Assembly (NCBI RefSeq): GCF_004770055.1 | Contig: NZ_RQEP01000005.1 | Span: 124,001-188,000 of the forward strand | Reading direction: 5' to 3' | DNA from: Leptospira semungkisensis | GTDB lineage: Bacteria; Spirochaetota; Leptospiria; Leptospirales; Leptospiraceae | DNA: 64,000 nt | Part shown: piece by piece, positions 16,827 through 25,439 of the stretch | Layout of the letters: the number at the start of each line of letters is the position of its first letter | Numbering within the stretch: the stretch's first letter is position 1 | Translations under genes and position numbers: made by a program | Notes under the pieces: generated by a model | Seen by the model: the letters and a program-made list of their open reading frames with translations, nothing else | The model's database searches: none | Told to the model about the DNA's origin: nothing

Positions 16827-19800
16827 TCGTTTCTTTTTCCATCAAATAATAAGCGGCTGGAACGACCACTAAAGTAATCAGAGTGGAAACTATAAGTCCG
16901 CCTAAAATGGTAATCGCCATCGGGATCCTTGTTTCTGCCCCCGGCCCCAATGCTAATGCGGGAGGAATTGCTGCCGCAATAGAAGAGAAGGTAGTCATTA
17001 ATACTGGCCTTAAACGCACAGGGCATCCGAGACGGATCGCATCCGGGATATTCTTGCCTTCCTTTCTCACATGGTTCACGAATTCAACAAGAAGGATGGA
17101 GTTCTTCTTCACGAGACCCAAGAGAAGGATTAGTCCGATAAAACTATACATATTAAAGGATTGTCCTGCTATGAAAAGAGCAATCAAGGCTCCCGAAAAA
17201 CTGAAAGGCATCGAGAGAAGAATATAGAAGGGTTGCTTTAAACTATTGAACTGACTCGCGAGGATCATAAAGGACATGATGATCCCGAGTGTAAGCGCCC
17301 AGCCCAAACTAGAACCGGACTCAGCAGCAGTCTTAGCAGAACCGGTTACTTCCATATGATATCCTTCCGGAAGCATCTCTCTTCCTATCTTCAAGGATTG
17401 ATCCGTAGCCCAGTTCTGTCCCTTCTCCTTAGGAGGGTTTCCAAAGATCTTAATGGATCTATCTCGATTCACCCGAGTGATATTCTTAAGTGTATTAGTA
17501 GCCTGAAGGACTAATACATCCTTCAATCTTACGATTTCTCCATACGTATTCCGTACTCCAATGTTCGGAATGATATCCGCGCTCTCTCCCTTATCCTTAT
17601 CTATCTTGACCCGAACATCGAAGCTTCTTCCGTTTTCAGTAAAGCGACTCACATAACGTCCTCCCATAAGAGGACCAATCGTGTTCCCTATATTTGCCAT
17701 ACTCACTCCGCGAAGAGCAGCGGCTTCTCGGTTCGGAAGAATCTTCACTTCCGGCTGTCCGGAAACGTAATCCGTATCTATGTCTAAGATTGTTTTAGTT
17801 GAATCCAGCTTCTCTCTGATCGCATCCGAAAGTTTTGCGAGAGTTGCCCAGTCTGGACCGGTAAGAACCAACTCCACTGGATAGCCTCGGCCCGCACTGA
17901 ATCCTCTTTGAGAAAGATCCTGAACGGAAAACTTGGCTTCGGGAACCAATTCTTTCAGCTCCTTACGAAGTTCTGCAAACACTTCAAACTGAGTGATCTC
18001 TCTTCCAGTCTTCTTGCTCTTTGGACGGCTTCCCATATCCTTCATCGTAACAAAGAACATCGCAGTATTCGCTTCTGTTCCTCCGAAGCCTCCGATATTG
18101 CTCATGTATTTCTCAACAATCGGCTTGGCAGTCAGATAATTCTCCACCTTCTTCATAGCTTCGTCAGTTCGAATGATAGAAGAACCGATAGGCATTTTGG
18201 CTCTAAGCACGAACCTTCCCATATCTTGGGGAGGAATGAACTCCTTCTTCAACAGACCTAAGAAAATCAGAGACATTACAAAGAACAAAGTAGAAGCCGC
18301 GAGCACGAAAACTGGTCTACGGATCACGAATTCCAATACTCTTCCATAAACTCTCTCGGAGAATTGGAGGAACGTTTCGATCACCGGGTCCATTCTCTTG
18401 AAGAAGGAATAACGTTCCGAAGCTGTCTTTAATTTGGAAACGATCGCTTGGAACCTTCCCTCTTGTGCCGGGATAGGAAAGACCGGAATTGCTTTGGATT
18501 TCTGTTTCTTTTGATTTTGCGCGGCCGCAAGTTTTTCCCTATAACGAGAAGCTCTCATAGGAGTGAAGCTCAATGCTTCGAACAAAGAAAGAGCGACTGC
18601 AACGGAAACTGTCACACCGAATTCTAAGAAGTAGCGTCCTATGATACCGGACATGAATGCGACAGGAAGAAAGATTGCAATGATCGCGAGTGTTGCGGCT
18701 AACGCGGCAAATCGAATCTCGGAGGCTCCGTCCAAGGCTGCGTCGAACCAGGTCTTACCGGATTCCCTATGCCTGCTGATATTCTCTAAAACCATGATGG
18801 CATCGTCCACAACGATCCCCGTGGCCAAAGACAATCCCAAGAGAGTAAACGTATTCAGAGTGAATCCGGCAAAGTATAGAATGAGGAATGTTCCCATTAC
18901 AGACGTAGGAATCGCCAGAAGAACGTTCCAAGTACTACTCCAGTTCCCGAGAAAGAGCCTACACACTAGTCCGGTTAACATCGCAGAAAGAATAAGAGTA
19001 AAAACAAGTTCATGAACAGAGTCTTTGATGAACGTGGTATTGTCATTGGATACATTCAGCTCAAACCCTTGAGGAAGAGAAGGACGCAACTCTTCTGCCT
19101 TCGCCTTGATCAGATCTCCGACCTGCACCGCATTCGATCCCTTGATCTTCTTGATCCCCAAGCCGACTGCAGAGACTCCATTGAATCTGGAAATCCTTCT
19201 GATCTCGTCCAAACCATCTTCTACCTTGGCCACTTCTCTCAAGCGAATCGGACGGAACATCGCAGCTCCACTTCGAGAGTTTAGATATATATTAGAAAAT
19301 TGTTCTACAGTTGGAACATCTCCCACTGCGCGAAGAGAAACTTCCGACATTTTATTCTGCACTCTTCCGGAAGGAACTTCTATGTTCTGTTCCGTAAGAG
19401 TATTAATGATATCTGTTACAGTAAACTCTGTCCGAAGTAGTCGGATCGGATCCAAGAACACATTGATCGTGCGATCCACATAACCGCCTAGAACGATCTC
19501 ACCCACTCCCGGAATCTCTTGGAATTTATCCTTGAGATGGGTCTTGACATAGACCATCTTTTCTTGGTCGCTTCGATTCGGAGCAGTAAGAGCCACCCAG
19601 ACAATGGGTTGGTCATCCGGATTGGATTTCATGATGACTGCCGGATCCAAACCGTCCGGAAGCTTATTGTTCACCTGAGCGATCTTTGTTTGGATCTCTT
19701 GGACAGCGACATCCACGTCTCGCTTCAATTCCAATTCAACAGTGATGGTCGCGGAGCCGTCGGTAGAAACGGAGCGAACTTCTACGACTCCTTGTACAGT

Positions 19801-20016
19801 CATTAGAACTTCTTCGATCGGATCCACAACGTCAGTCTCCATTACCTGAGCATTGGCTCCAGTTAAGGTGAGAGTAACGTTAACAACTGGAAAATCCACA
19901 TCGGGCATTTGGGAAAGGCCCATACGGGAGAAGCCGATACTGCCCAAAAGGATAATTGCGAGCATCATCATCCAGGCGAATATGGGATTGCGAATAGAAA
20001 CCTCGGAAAGCTTCAA
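16801..20016 (-). CDS. RND-family efflux permease (AcrB/HAE-1-like)
   Basis: 1071 residues, full length for an RND pump, with the twelve-helix, two-large-loop layout. The start codon is TTG at 20016, supported by AGAGGTC five bases upstream and by the conserved N-terminus (IRNPIFAWM). The proton-relay Asp pair sits in ATGIVVDDAIM of TM4. The absence of a metal-binding Met/Glu signature in TM4 favours a drug/lipid exporter over a metal pump. It would export hydrophobic compounds from periplasm through the co-encoded TolC-like protein. No membrane-fusion protein gene is found next to it. Confidence 0.92.
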   Translation of the reverse strand: MKLSEVSIRNPIFAWMMMLAIILLGSIGFSRMGLSQMPDVDFPVVNVTLTLTGANAQVMETDVVDPIEEVLMTVQGVVEVRSVSTDGSATITVELELKRDVDVAVQEIQTKIAQVNNKLPDGLDPAVIMKSNPDDQPIVWVALTAPNRSDQEKMVYVKTHLKDKFQEIPGVGEIVLGGYVDRTINVFLDPIRLLRTEFTVTDIINTLTEQNIEVPSGRVQNKMSEVSLRAVGDVPTVEQFSNIYLNSRSGAAMFRPIRLREVAKVEDGLDEIRRISRFNGVSAVGLGIKKIKGSNAVQVGDLIKAKAEELRPSLPQGFELNVSNDNTTFIKDSVHELVFTLILSAMLTGLVCRLFLGNWSSTWNVLLAIPTSVMGTFLILYFAGFTLNTFTLLGLSLATGIVVDDAIMVLENISRHRESGKTWFDAALDGASEIRFAALAATLAIIAIFLPVAFMSGIIGRYFLEFGVTVSVAVALSLFEALSFTPMRASRYREKLAAAQNQKKQKSKAIPVFPIPAQEGRFQAIVSKLKTASERYSFFKRMDPVIETFLQFSERVYGRVLEFVIRRPVFVLAASTLFFVMSLIFLGLLKKEFIPPQDMGRFVLRAKMPIGSSIIRTDEAMKKVENYLTAKPIVEKYMSNIGGFGGTEANTAMFFVTMKDMGSRPKSKKTGREITQFEVFAELRKELKELVPEAKFSVQDLSQRGFSAGRGYPVELVLTGPDWATLAKLSDAIREKLDSTKTILDIDTDYVSGQPEVKILPNREAAALRGVSMANIGNTIGPLMGGRYVSRFTENGRSFDVRVKIDKDKGESADIIPNIGVRNTYGEIVRLKDVLVLQATNTLKNITRVNRDRSIKIFGNPPKEKGQNWATDQSLKIGREMLPEGYHMEVTGSAKTAAESGSSLGWALTLGIIMSFMILASQFNSLKQPFYILLSMPFSFSGALIALFIAGQSFNMYSFIGLILLLGLVKKNSILLVEFVNHVRKEGKNIPDAIRLGCPVRLRPVLMTTFSSIAAAIPPALALGPGAETRIPMAITILGGLIVSTLITLVVVPAAYYLMEKETNESYKLSK

Positions 20017-20145
20017 GGTAGACCTCTTACGTTCTATATATTTTTATGAGGAGAAGAATATCAAACTGGTTCTTAGGACCTTGCTTTTTCTGTCGGGTGC
20101 CAGAATTTTTCTTGTCCGACGAAAATGAACCGATACTAAAAGCCC

Positions 20146-20895
20146 ATGTCTTTTCGACTCCTTGAACCCGACAGAGGGATATATCTCTCGGAAGCAAATT
20201 CCACAAATACCCTCCTAAAAGGAAAAGAATATCCCCCAGGGACCTGGGTGCTCGCCGAATTTCAATCCGCTGGGCGGGGAAGAAAGGGTAGAACCTGGTC
20301 AATCCTGGGAGAAGAGCCCTTTATTTTCTCAGGAAAGTTCCGCTCTACTGAGGCCTTATCTTCCCCCAGTCTATTCTCCCTATTTGTGGGAGTTGCCGTC
20401 TTGAAAACAATACTGAATGTTTATCCTTCAGTCAGTAAGAGAGATGCCAAGATCAAATGGCCCAACGATATTTATGTAGATGACAAGAAAGTTTGCGGCA
20501 TACTCATCGAGACCGAGAAAGAAGGAAACGATTGGGATTGGATTGTAGGAATTGGGATCAACCTATTCGGAAAAGAAATCCCCGATTATCTTTCGGAAGC
20601 AGGCTTCGTAAGCGGTGAGCCTTCCGAACAAGGAAGAAGAAAGAAATTCCTAGAAGCACTTCTTCCAAACCTAAACGATTCCGCATTGGCATTATCGGAT
20701 GGAGAAGACAGGATCAAATTCATCAACGATAGATTACTCTGGAAAGGAGAAGCGATCGCCTGGAATGAAAACGGTTCTCCGCAGACTGGCACTCTATTAG
20801 GTATCAACGAAGAAGGAAAATTATTGGTTCGAACGCCGGTCGGAAATACGATCGAATTCATTGACAGTCCTGAGGATTTTAGGTCCCTGGGATAG
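20146..20895 (+). CDS. birA: Biotin--[acetyl-CoA-carboxylase] ligase
   Basis: 249 residues, catalytic type without the N-terminal DNA-binding domain of E. coli Bir[10 protein letters not shown] (the biotinyl-AMP binding loop), KWPNDI and GILIE are all present. It attaches biotin to the carrier domain of acetyl-CoA carboxylase. No Shine-Dalgarno is seen. It leads a forward unit with coaX (2 bp apart) and crcB, and is divergent from the RND gene. Confidence 0.93.
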   Translation: MSFRLLEPDRGIYLSEANSTNTLLKGKEYPPGTWVLAEFQSAGRGRKGRTWSILGEEPFIFSGKFRSTEALSSPSLFSLFVGVAVLKTILNVYPSVSKRDAKIKWPNDIYVDDKKVCGILIETEKEGNDWDWIVGIGINLFGKEIPDYLSEAGFVSGEPSEQGRRKKFLEALLPNLNDSALALSDGEDRIKFINDRLLWKGEAIAWNENGSPQTGTLLGINEEGKLLVRTPVGNTIEFIDSPEDFRSLG

Positions 20896-20897
20896 GA

Positions 20898-21674
20898 ATG
20901 ATTTTAGTAATCGACGTTGGAAATACGAACACCGTTTTCGGGATCTATGAAAATGGTTCCAAAGAACCTATCTTTCACAGACGCACAGTTACAAGAAGGG
21001 ACAGAACCTCCGATGAGATGGGACTGTATTTGAAAGGTTTCCTAAGAGAATTTGAAATCGATAGTTCTCATATTGTAGGCGGGATCTATTCCTCAGTCGT
21101 TCCCCAATTAAATCCGATCTTAGAAAGAATGATCCACGATTGGTTCCGAATAGAACCAATCCGAGTTCAATACCAAATGAACCTTCCCTTCGGTATTGTA
21201 TATCCTAGGCCGTTTGAAATCGGAGCGGACAGACTCGTAAATGCTGCCGCAGCAGTAAAAGATCATCCAGGAAAATCCATCATCATAGATCTCGGGACCG
21301 CGACCACATTCTGCGTGGTAGACGATACTCCGAATTATCTCGGAGGAGTGATTGCTCCCGGATTAAAAGGATCCATGGATGCTCTCACTAGAAATACTGC
21401 TCAACTTCCTCCTATCGTGTTCCAAGCTCCCTCAAAGATCTTAGGAGATTCAACGATCGAGTCTATCCAAGCAGGCTTCTTCTTTGGTTGGATTGGATTG
21501 CTTGAAGGAATCATCCGAGAGATACGCGCTGCTTACGGAAAAGATTATATTGTAATCGGCACAGGCGGATTAGTTACGACAATTCATGCTGCGAATCCTA
21601 AGATATTCGATAAGATAGAACCATTACTCACATTAAGAGGATTGCAGATCCTTTACGAAGAAAACGCGAAATGA
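20898..21674 (+). CDS. coaX: Type III pantothenate kinase
   Basis: 258 residues. The N-terminal phosphate loop [10 protein letters not shown], the GADRLVNA segment and [10 protein letters not shown] are typical of CoaX, the first enzyme of coenzyme A synthesis, which is not inhibited by CoA and has high Km for ATP. It follows birA by 2 bp; the birA-coaX pairing is common in bacteria. Its stop overlaps the crcB start (ATGA). Confidence 0.95.
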   Translation: MILVIDVGNTNTVFGIYENGSKEPIFHRRTVTRRDRTSDEMGLYLKGFLREFEIDSSHIVGGIYSSVVPQLNPILERMIHDWFRIEPIRVQYQMNLPFGIVYPRPFEIGADRLVNAAAAVKDHPGKSIIIDLGTATTFCVVDDTPNYLGGVIAPGLKGSMDALTRNTAQLPPIVFQAPSKILGDSTIESIQAGFFFGWIGLLEGIIREIRAAYGKDYIVIGTGGLVTTIHAANPKIFDKIEPLLTLRGLQILYEENAK

Positions 21675-22027
21675 ATTTAGTTTACGTTGGCTTGGGAGGA
21701 TTTTTAGGTTCGGTCGCTCGATACCTGATCCATCTCTGGCTTGCTAAAGAATCCGGTGCTTTTCCGATTTCTACATTGCTAGTCAATGTTTTAGGATCCT
21801 TGTTGATCGGTCTTTTTTATGGACTCAGCCAAAACAAGATAGGAGAAGAAATCCGACTCTTTGCAACTGTCGGTTTTTGCGGAGGATTCACTACCTTCTC
21901 CACATTCGCTCTAGAAAATCTGAAAGCGCTCGAAGCCGCAAATTACATTCAATTTTCATTATATACAATAATGAGCTTGGTCCTTTGTTTGGTTGCAGTC
22001 TTCTTCGGAGCATATCTAACCAAATAA
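21671..22027 (+). CDS. crcB: Fluoride channel CrcB/FluC
   Basis: 118 residues with four hydrophobic helices. [10 protein letters not shown] at the N-terminus, NVLGSLLIG and GGFTTFSTF are the Fluc signatures, including the Asn and the Phe residues lining the pores. It acts as a dual-topology dimer in the inner membrane exporting fluoride. I see no fluoride riboswitch upstream because the start overlaps coaX by 4 bp. Confidence 0.93.
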   Translation: MNLVYVGLGGFLGSVARYLIHLWLAKESGAFPISTLLVNVLGSLLIGLFYGLSQNKIGEEIRLFATVGFCGGFTTFSTFALENLKALEAANYIQFSLYTIMSLVLCLVAVFFGAYLTK

Positions 22028-22038
22028 GCTTGGGCGGC

Positions 22039-22100
22039 CTCCCACAAGTGGGAGCCGTGCTGCTTCGCGTTCGCTCACGCTCATCCGGGCAAAGCCCGGA
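22039..22100. repeat. Pair of GC-rich hairpins downstream of crcB
   Basis: CTCCCAC-AA-GTGGGAG (22039-22054) and TCCGGGC-AAA-GCCCGGA (22084-22100) are perfect hairpins in a 140-bp gap between convergent genes. Neither has a T-run, so a palindromic repeat is more likely than an intrinsic terminator. Confidence 0.55.
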
Positions 22101-22166
22101 CTAAAGCGCTACGCATCACTGCCGCATAGAGCCTTAAGATACTGAGTAAACTTTAGAAAAAGAAAA

Positions 22167-22760
22167 CTAAGGAAGTTTGATCTCTTTTTTCAATTTCCCT
22201 TGGGTCGCCTGAACTGTTCCCGAACTCGGATCGACTTCGGAAATAGAATCATACTCCAATGGAATTACCGCTTTACCTGTCGTATCGATAAGCCCGTACT
22301 TCCCGCCTTGGATCCGAGAATGCTCTTCTTCTTTTACTAAGGAGCAACCGTTACATACGATCGCAAAACCTTGTTGGATGGAATGCGCGAAATCATAAGA
22401 GGCTGAAATTACTTTCTTACAGGAAGGATCAAAGAAACCGAATTTGTTTCCTTCTACAAACCTCGCCAAACCTTCGGAAAAATAGTCAGGTCCGTTTTCG
22501 AAAGGAAAAGGATGCAGTAGGATACGATTTTCCGGATCGATGCAAACCCATCCTTCCTTACCAAAGGAAAAACCGACTCCATTTTCATTAAAATCGTAGG
22601 CCTGCTGATACTGGGCCTGGATCTTTATTCTTCCGTTCTTATCCTTGTAACCGTACAAATCGTTCTCCTGAAAGGAGACCAGCGGTTCGTTTTTGGAACA
22701 GCCTCCTAAGATCGAACCGAAAACCAGAACTATAAATAAAGAAAATCGCATATTCATCAT
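22167..22760 (-). CDS. WG-repeat lipoprotein
   Basis: 197 residues from the ATG at 22760 (a GTG at 22769 is also in frame). The signal ends in a lipobox ILGGC. At least three WG-type beta repeats follow, with the pattern Y/F-G-hydrophobic-D-x-x-G-K plus a following Y-D: near YGYKDKNG, FGFFDPSC and YGLIDTTG. Such repeats usually form beta structures in exported bacterial proteins of unknown role. It starts 15 bp after the ruvC stop, so it is probably in the same transcript. Confidence 0.75.
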   Translation of the reverse strand: MMNMRFSLFIVLVFGSILGGCSKNEPLVSFQENDLYGYKDKNGRIKIQAQYQQAYDFNENGVGFSFGKEGWVCIDPENRILLHPFPFENGPDYFSEGLARFVEGNKFGFFDPSCKKVISASYDFAHSIQQGFAIVCNGCSLVKEEEHSRIQGGKYGLIDTTGKAVIPLEYDSISEVDPSSGTVQATQGKLKKEIKLP

Positions 22761-22775
22761 ATATCTCACTTAATT

Positions 22776-23261
22776 TCATCTCTTTCCGAAAGAACCGCTC
22801 ATAGCTATGCCAACATACGCAGACGCGATCGCGTCCCAAGAATCGTCATGGCCAGTTAGATCCGCGAGCCCGAGCAATAATTTTAAAGCGGATTTTATAC
22901 CTTTCTTGTCCGCAGTACCGCTGCCTGTCGTTCCCTTCTTGATCTGGGACGCTGTAGGCTCTACCACAGGAACATTATGTTCTCCTAATGTAAGAAGAAC
23001 AACTCCTCTCGACTCGTAGACTTTGGCCGCAGTGGTCCTATTCTTAGCGAAGAATAATTCCTCAACGGAGGCAAGATCCGGATGATATTCATCCAAGATC
23101 GCATCCAATTGTCTTCGAATAGCGATCAGGTTGACAGGACTCTTTGTGCCAGGAGGAACTTCTATGGTTCCGTAAGTCAGAACCTTGATATGGGATTTTT
23201 CCTTTTGGAGGACGGCATAGCCTAAACGATGAGAGCCTGGATCTATACCTAAAATTTTCAT
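22776..23261 (-). CDS. ruvC: Holliday junction resolvase RuvC
   Basis: 161 residues. [11 protein letters not shown] at the N-terminus carries the first metal Asp (Asp7), VEELFF the catalytic Glu, and the C-terminal [12 protein letters not shown] the last acidic residues. It cuts Holliday junctions during recombination repair. ruvA and ruvB are not beside it. yebC lies upstream on the same strand, but with a repeat element in the 161-bp gap. Confidence 0.95.
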   Translation of the reverse strand: MKILGIDPGSHRLGYAVLQKEKSHIKVLTYGTIEVPPGTKSPVNLIAIRRQLDAILDEYHPDLASVEELFFAKNRTTAAKVYESRGVVLLTLGEHNVPVVEPTASQIKKGTTGSGTADKKGIKSALKLLLGLADLTGHDDSWDAIASAYVGIAMSGSFGKR

Positions 23262-23275
23262 TCAGAGGAGCCTAA

Positions 23276-23424
23276 TGTGGGAACTCTTGGGATCAGCGAA
23301 ACGGCGCCCCCACCCTGTACTTGGGTGGGGGGAGTGGCCCGTGGGACGCACGCGCCCTCTATACCACAAACTCGGCATTCTTTCAAGTGAGAATTTCCGG
23401 AGTTCCCACCGTGTGGGAACTCTT
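23276..23424. repeat. Repeat-rich gap between yebC and ruvC
   Basis: The 13-mer TGTGGGAACTCTT occurs at 23276-23288 and again at 23412-23424, flanking about 123 bp. Inside are the GC-rich hairpin described separately and a perfect 10-bp hairpin, GAGTTCCCAC (23400-23409) with GTGGGAACTC (23413-23422). The right copy runs into the yebC stop codon. Confidence 0.7.
23304..23346 (+). repeat. GC-rich hairpin repeat, copy 1
   Basis: CCCCCACCC (23307-23315), 7-nt loop, GGGTGGGGG (23323-23331), followed by GAGTGGCCCGT. The same hairpin and flank occur inverted at 56890-56933. Confidence 0.75.
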
Positions 23425-24172
23425 ATCCGAATTCCTTCTCCAACTCAGGAGAAAGTTCAAAGTTGGAGTTTACGCTTTGGACATCATCATGAGTTTCCAA
23501 ATTATCGATCAACTTCATGACCTTCTCTGCGGTTTCTTTGTCGGAAACTTCGGTGCTCGCAAGCGCAACGAACTTAATTTCGGACTCTTCTGCCTTAACA
23601 TCTTTTTCGTTCAAAGCAGTCTGAACCGCTTCATAGTCGTCTGGAGCAGTAACGATCCTAAAAACGTCACCCTCGTTCTGAACATCCTCGGCGCCTGCGC
23701 CTACTGCCAGTTCAAAGAGTGACTCTTCCGAAATTTGGCCGGAAGGGATTACGATCACACCTTTTCTTTCAAAAAGGCGACTAACGCTACCTGTGGTTGC
23801 GAGAGAACCACCTAGTTTCGTTAAAATGCTTTTGATCTCGGGAGTGGTTCTAGACTTTTTGTCGGTCACCGCTTCTACCATGATTGCGGTTCCACCTGGA
23901 CCAAAGCATTCGTACAAACATTCTTCGTAGACTACGCCTTCTAATTCTCCAGTCCCTTTCTTGACTGCCCTTTCGATATTGTCTTTGGGCATATTCGAAG
24001 CCTTCGCTTTCAGGACTGCGAGTCGGAGCCTTGGGTTCGTGTTTACGTCGCCCCCGCCCATTCGCGCTGCAACAGTGATTTCTTTAACTACCTTAGTAAA
24101 AATCGCGCCTCTTTTAGAATCGATCGCGTCTTTTTTGCGTTTAATCGTTGCCCATTTACTATGACCGGACAT
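23423..24172 (-). CDS. yebC: YebC/PmpR/TACO1-family protein
   Basis: 249 residues with [14 protein letters not shown] at the N-terminus and [13 protein letters not shown], both diagnostic of the family; length is typical. It was long annotated as a transcription regulator; recent work on the family places members on ribosomes, relieving stalls at proline-rich stretches. AAGGGGAA precedes the ATG. It is upstream of ruvC, a neighbour relation seen in many bacteria. Confidence 0.93.
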   Translation of the reverse strand: MSGHSKWATIKRKKDAIDSKRGAIFTKVVKEITVAARMGGGDVNTNPRLRLAVLKAKASNMPKDNIERAVKKGTGELEGVVYEECLYECFGPGGTAIMVEAVTDKKSRTTPEIKSILTKLGGSLATTGSVSRLFERKGVIVIPSGQISEESLFELAVGAGAEDVQNEGDVFRIVTAPDDYEAVQTALNEKDVKAEESEIKFVALASTEVSDKETAEKVMKLIDNLETHDDVQSVNSNFELSPELEKEFG

Positions 24173-24599
24173 CGGATTTCCCCTTTATTCTAGCTTTCAA
24201 TTGGATTATAGGAATCTATGAGATCGAATGTGGGAACTGGTCCCGCTTTTTCAACAAAACCCTGTTTTTCCTAGCTGTCCAATCCTTTTTGAGCCTGGGC
24301 CATGCCCTCCGATTGGCAGAAGAAGCCGAATCTTTTACTTATACATAGAGCTCGCTCTCTAGTTAAAAAATGCGATCGGCGTTCTCTTTCTTCAGTTACT
24401 AGTATTCTTCTTTAAAATAATAAATTTCCAAGGAAGAAGGAATGCTTTTAGTCAGACAAATATCCGGATAAAAGTGACAAATTCTATTTTTTAGTCATTT
24501 CCATTCTTCCAACCCGAGAGAAGATCAATTTACATATTTCGCATAACGTTATTTTGAATGATTAAAAGGAATTTTTATCATATTTTATAAAACTTGCAT

Positions 24600-24615
24600 G
24601 TGTTATTAATAACAC
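24600..24615. promoter_or_regulatory. 16-bp perfect palindrome upstream of the response-regulator promoter
   Basis: GTGTTATTAATAACAC is fully symmetric and lies 58 bp before the -35 box. Outside it, TAAAAC and GTTTTA extend the symmetry with uneven spacing. It could be a regulator site; the binder is unknown. Confidence 0.45.
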
Positions 24616-24673
24616 TCGTTTTACATAAAACCATCCATTCGTCCCTTGGATTTTTCTCTTGGTCCCTTGTTCG

Positions 24674-24702
24674 TTGACGGCTATCTTTGATTAGGTTACA
24701 CT
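24674..24702 (+). promoter_or_regulatory. Sigma-70 promoter giving a probable leaderless mRNA
   Basis: TTGACG (24674-24679), 17-bp spacer, TACACT (24697-24702). The ATG is at 24711, just where transcription should begin, and no Shine-Dalgarno precedes it. Confidence 0.65.
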
Positions 24703-24710
24703 CCTCGGCC

Positions 24711-25439
24711 ATGCGGATCCTAATTGTAGAAGACGACCTTTTATCTGCCCGTTGCTTAGAGATATTAGTTAAAGAATTCTTAGGCGAAAGAGATCCTTCT
24801 ATCTCTTGCATCCAAGATCTTGAGATTGCTAAATCATTCATCCGAGAAAATTCTTTAGATCTTCTTTTCCTGGACATCAATCTGCAGGGAAAAATGGGAT
24901 TTCAACTCTTGGAGTCAGAGAGCAAAAGCTTCTTCCAAACCATCATAGTATCTTCCGAAAGAGACAATGCAGTAAAGGCATTCGAATTCTCCGCTTTGGA
25001 TTTTTTACCTAAGCCAATCACAAGAGAAAGATTTAGGATCGCTATGGAAAGATTTCTCTCCTTTTCATCTAATTCATTCTTACCAAAGGGGATTATTCTT
25101 AAAAAAGAAGAAGGAATAGATCTCATCGAACCGGAAGAGATCCTATTTGCTAGATCCGAGAGAAATTACACTCGGATCTTTACTAAGAACGGAAAAGTGG
25201 AGAAGGTTCGCAAAACTCTAGATCAACTTCAAAAAGAATTGGAGATCCACGGTTTTTATCGAGCTCATCGAAGTTATCTAGTTCGTTTAGACGGAGTAAG
25301 AAAGATACTATTCAACGGCCCTTCTTCCTATCGATTGCTCTTAGCCACAGATCATAGCATTCCTGTTAGCAGATCCCAAGGACCGAGACTTCTTTCTATA
25401 TTCAAAAATTCGAATAATAAGGTTCTCGGTCTGCCATGA
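24711..25439 (+). CDS. LytTR-family response regulator
   Basis: 242 residues from the ATG at 24711. Residues 1-115 are a receiver domain: EDD near the start, phospho-acceptor Asp55 in FLDINLQG, and the conserved Lys in LPKPIT. Residues about 130-235 are a LytTR DNA-binding domain (ILFARSERNYTRIF and FYRAHRSYLVRL). It overlaps the histidine kinase start by 4 bp (ATGA), so they are a pair. Targets are unknown; LytTR sites are normally spaced direct repeats. Confidence 0.9.
   Translation: MRILIVEDDLLSARCLEILVKEFLGERDPSISCIQDLEIAKSFIRENSLDLLFLDINLQGKMGFQLLESESKSFFQTIIVSSERDNAVKAFEFSALDFLPKPITRERFRIAMERFLSFSSNSFLPKGIILKKEEGIDLIEPEEILFARSERNYTRIFTKNGKVEKVRKTLDQLQKELEIHGFYRAHRSYLVRLDGVRKILFNGPSSYRLLLATDHSIPVSRSQGPRLLSIFKNSNNKVLGLP

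Larger units (their letters stand above)
24173..24710. other. 538-bp intergenic region between yebC and the two-component genes
   Basis: AT-rich, with no convincing gene. It holds a TGTGGGAACT motif (24229-24238), a 16-bp perfect palindrome (24600-24615) and a strong promoter (24674-24702). Short open frames on both strands have no ribosome sites or family signal. Confidence 0.6.

Noticed and set aside
22039..22100. crcB intrinsic terminator
   Set aside because: Both hairpins lack a T-run; better read as repeats.
23276..23424. CRISPR-like array
   Set aside because: Only two direct repeats of 13 bp, with hairpins inside and no spacer series.
24148..24348. Forward 66-codon frame before the two-component genes
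   Set aside because: Overlaps the yebC start, no ribosome site, no family.
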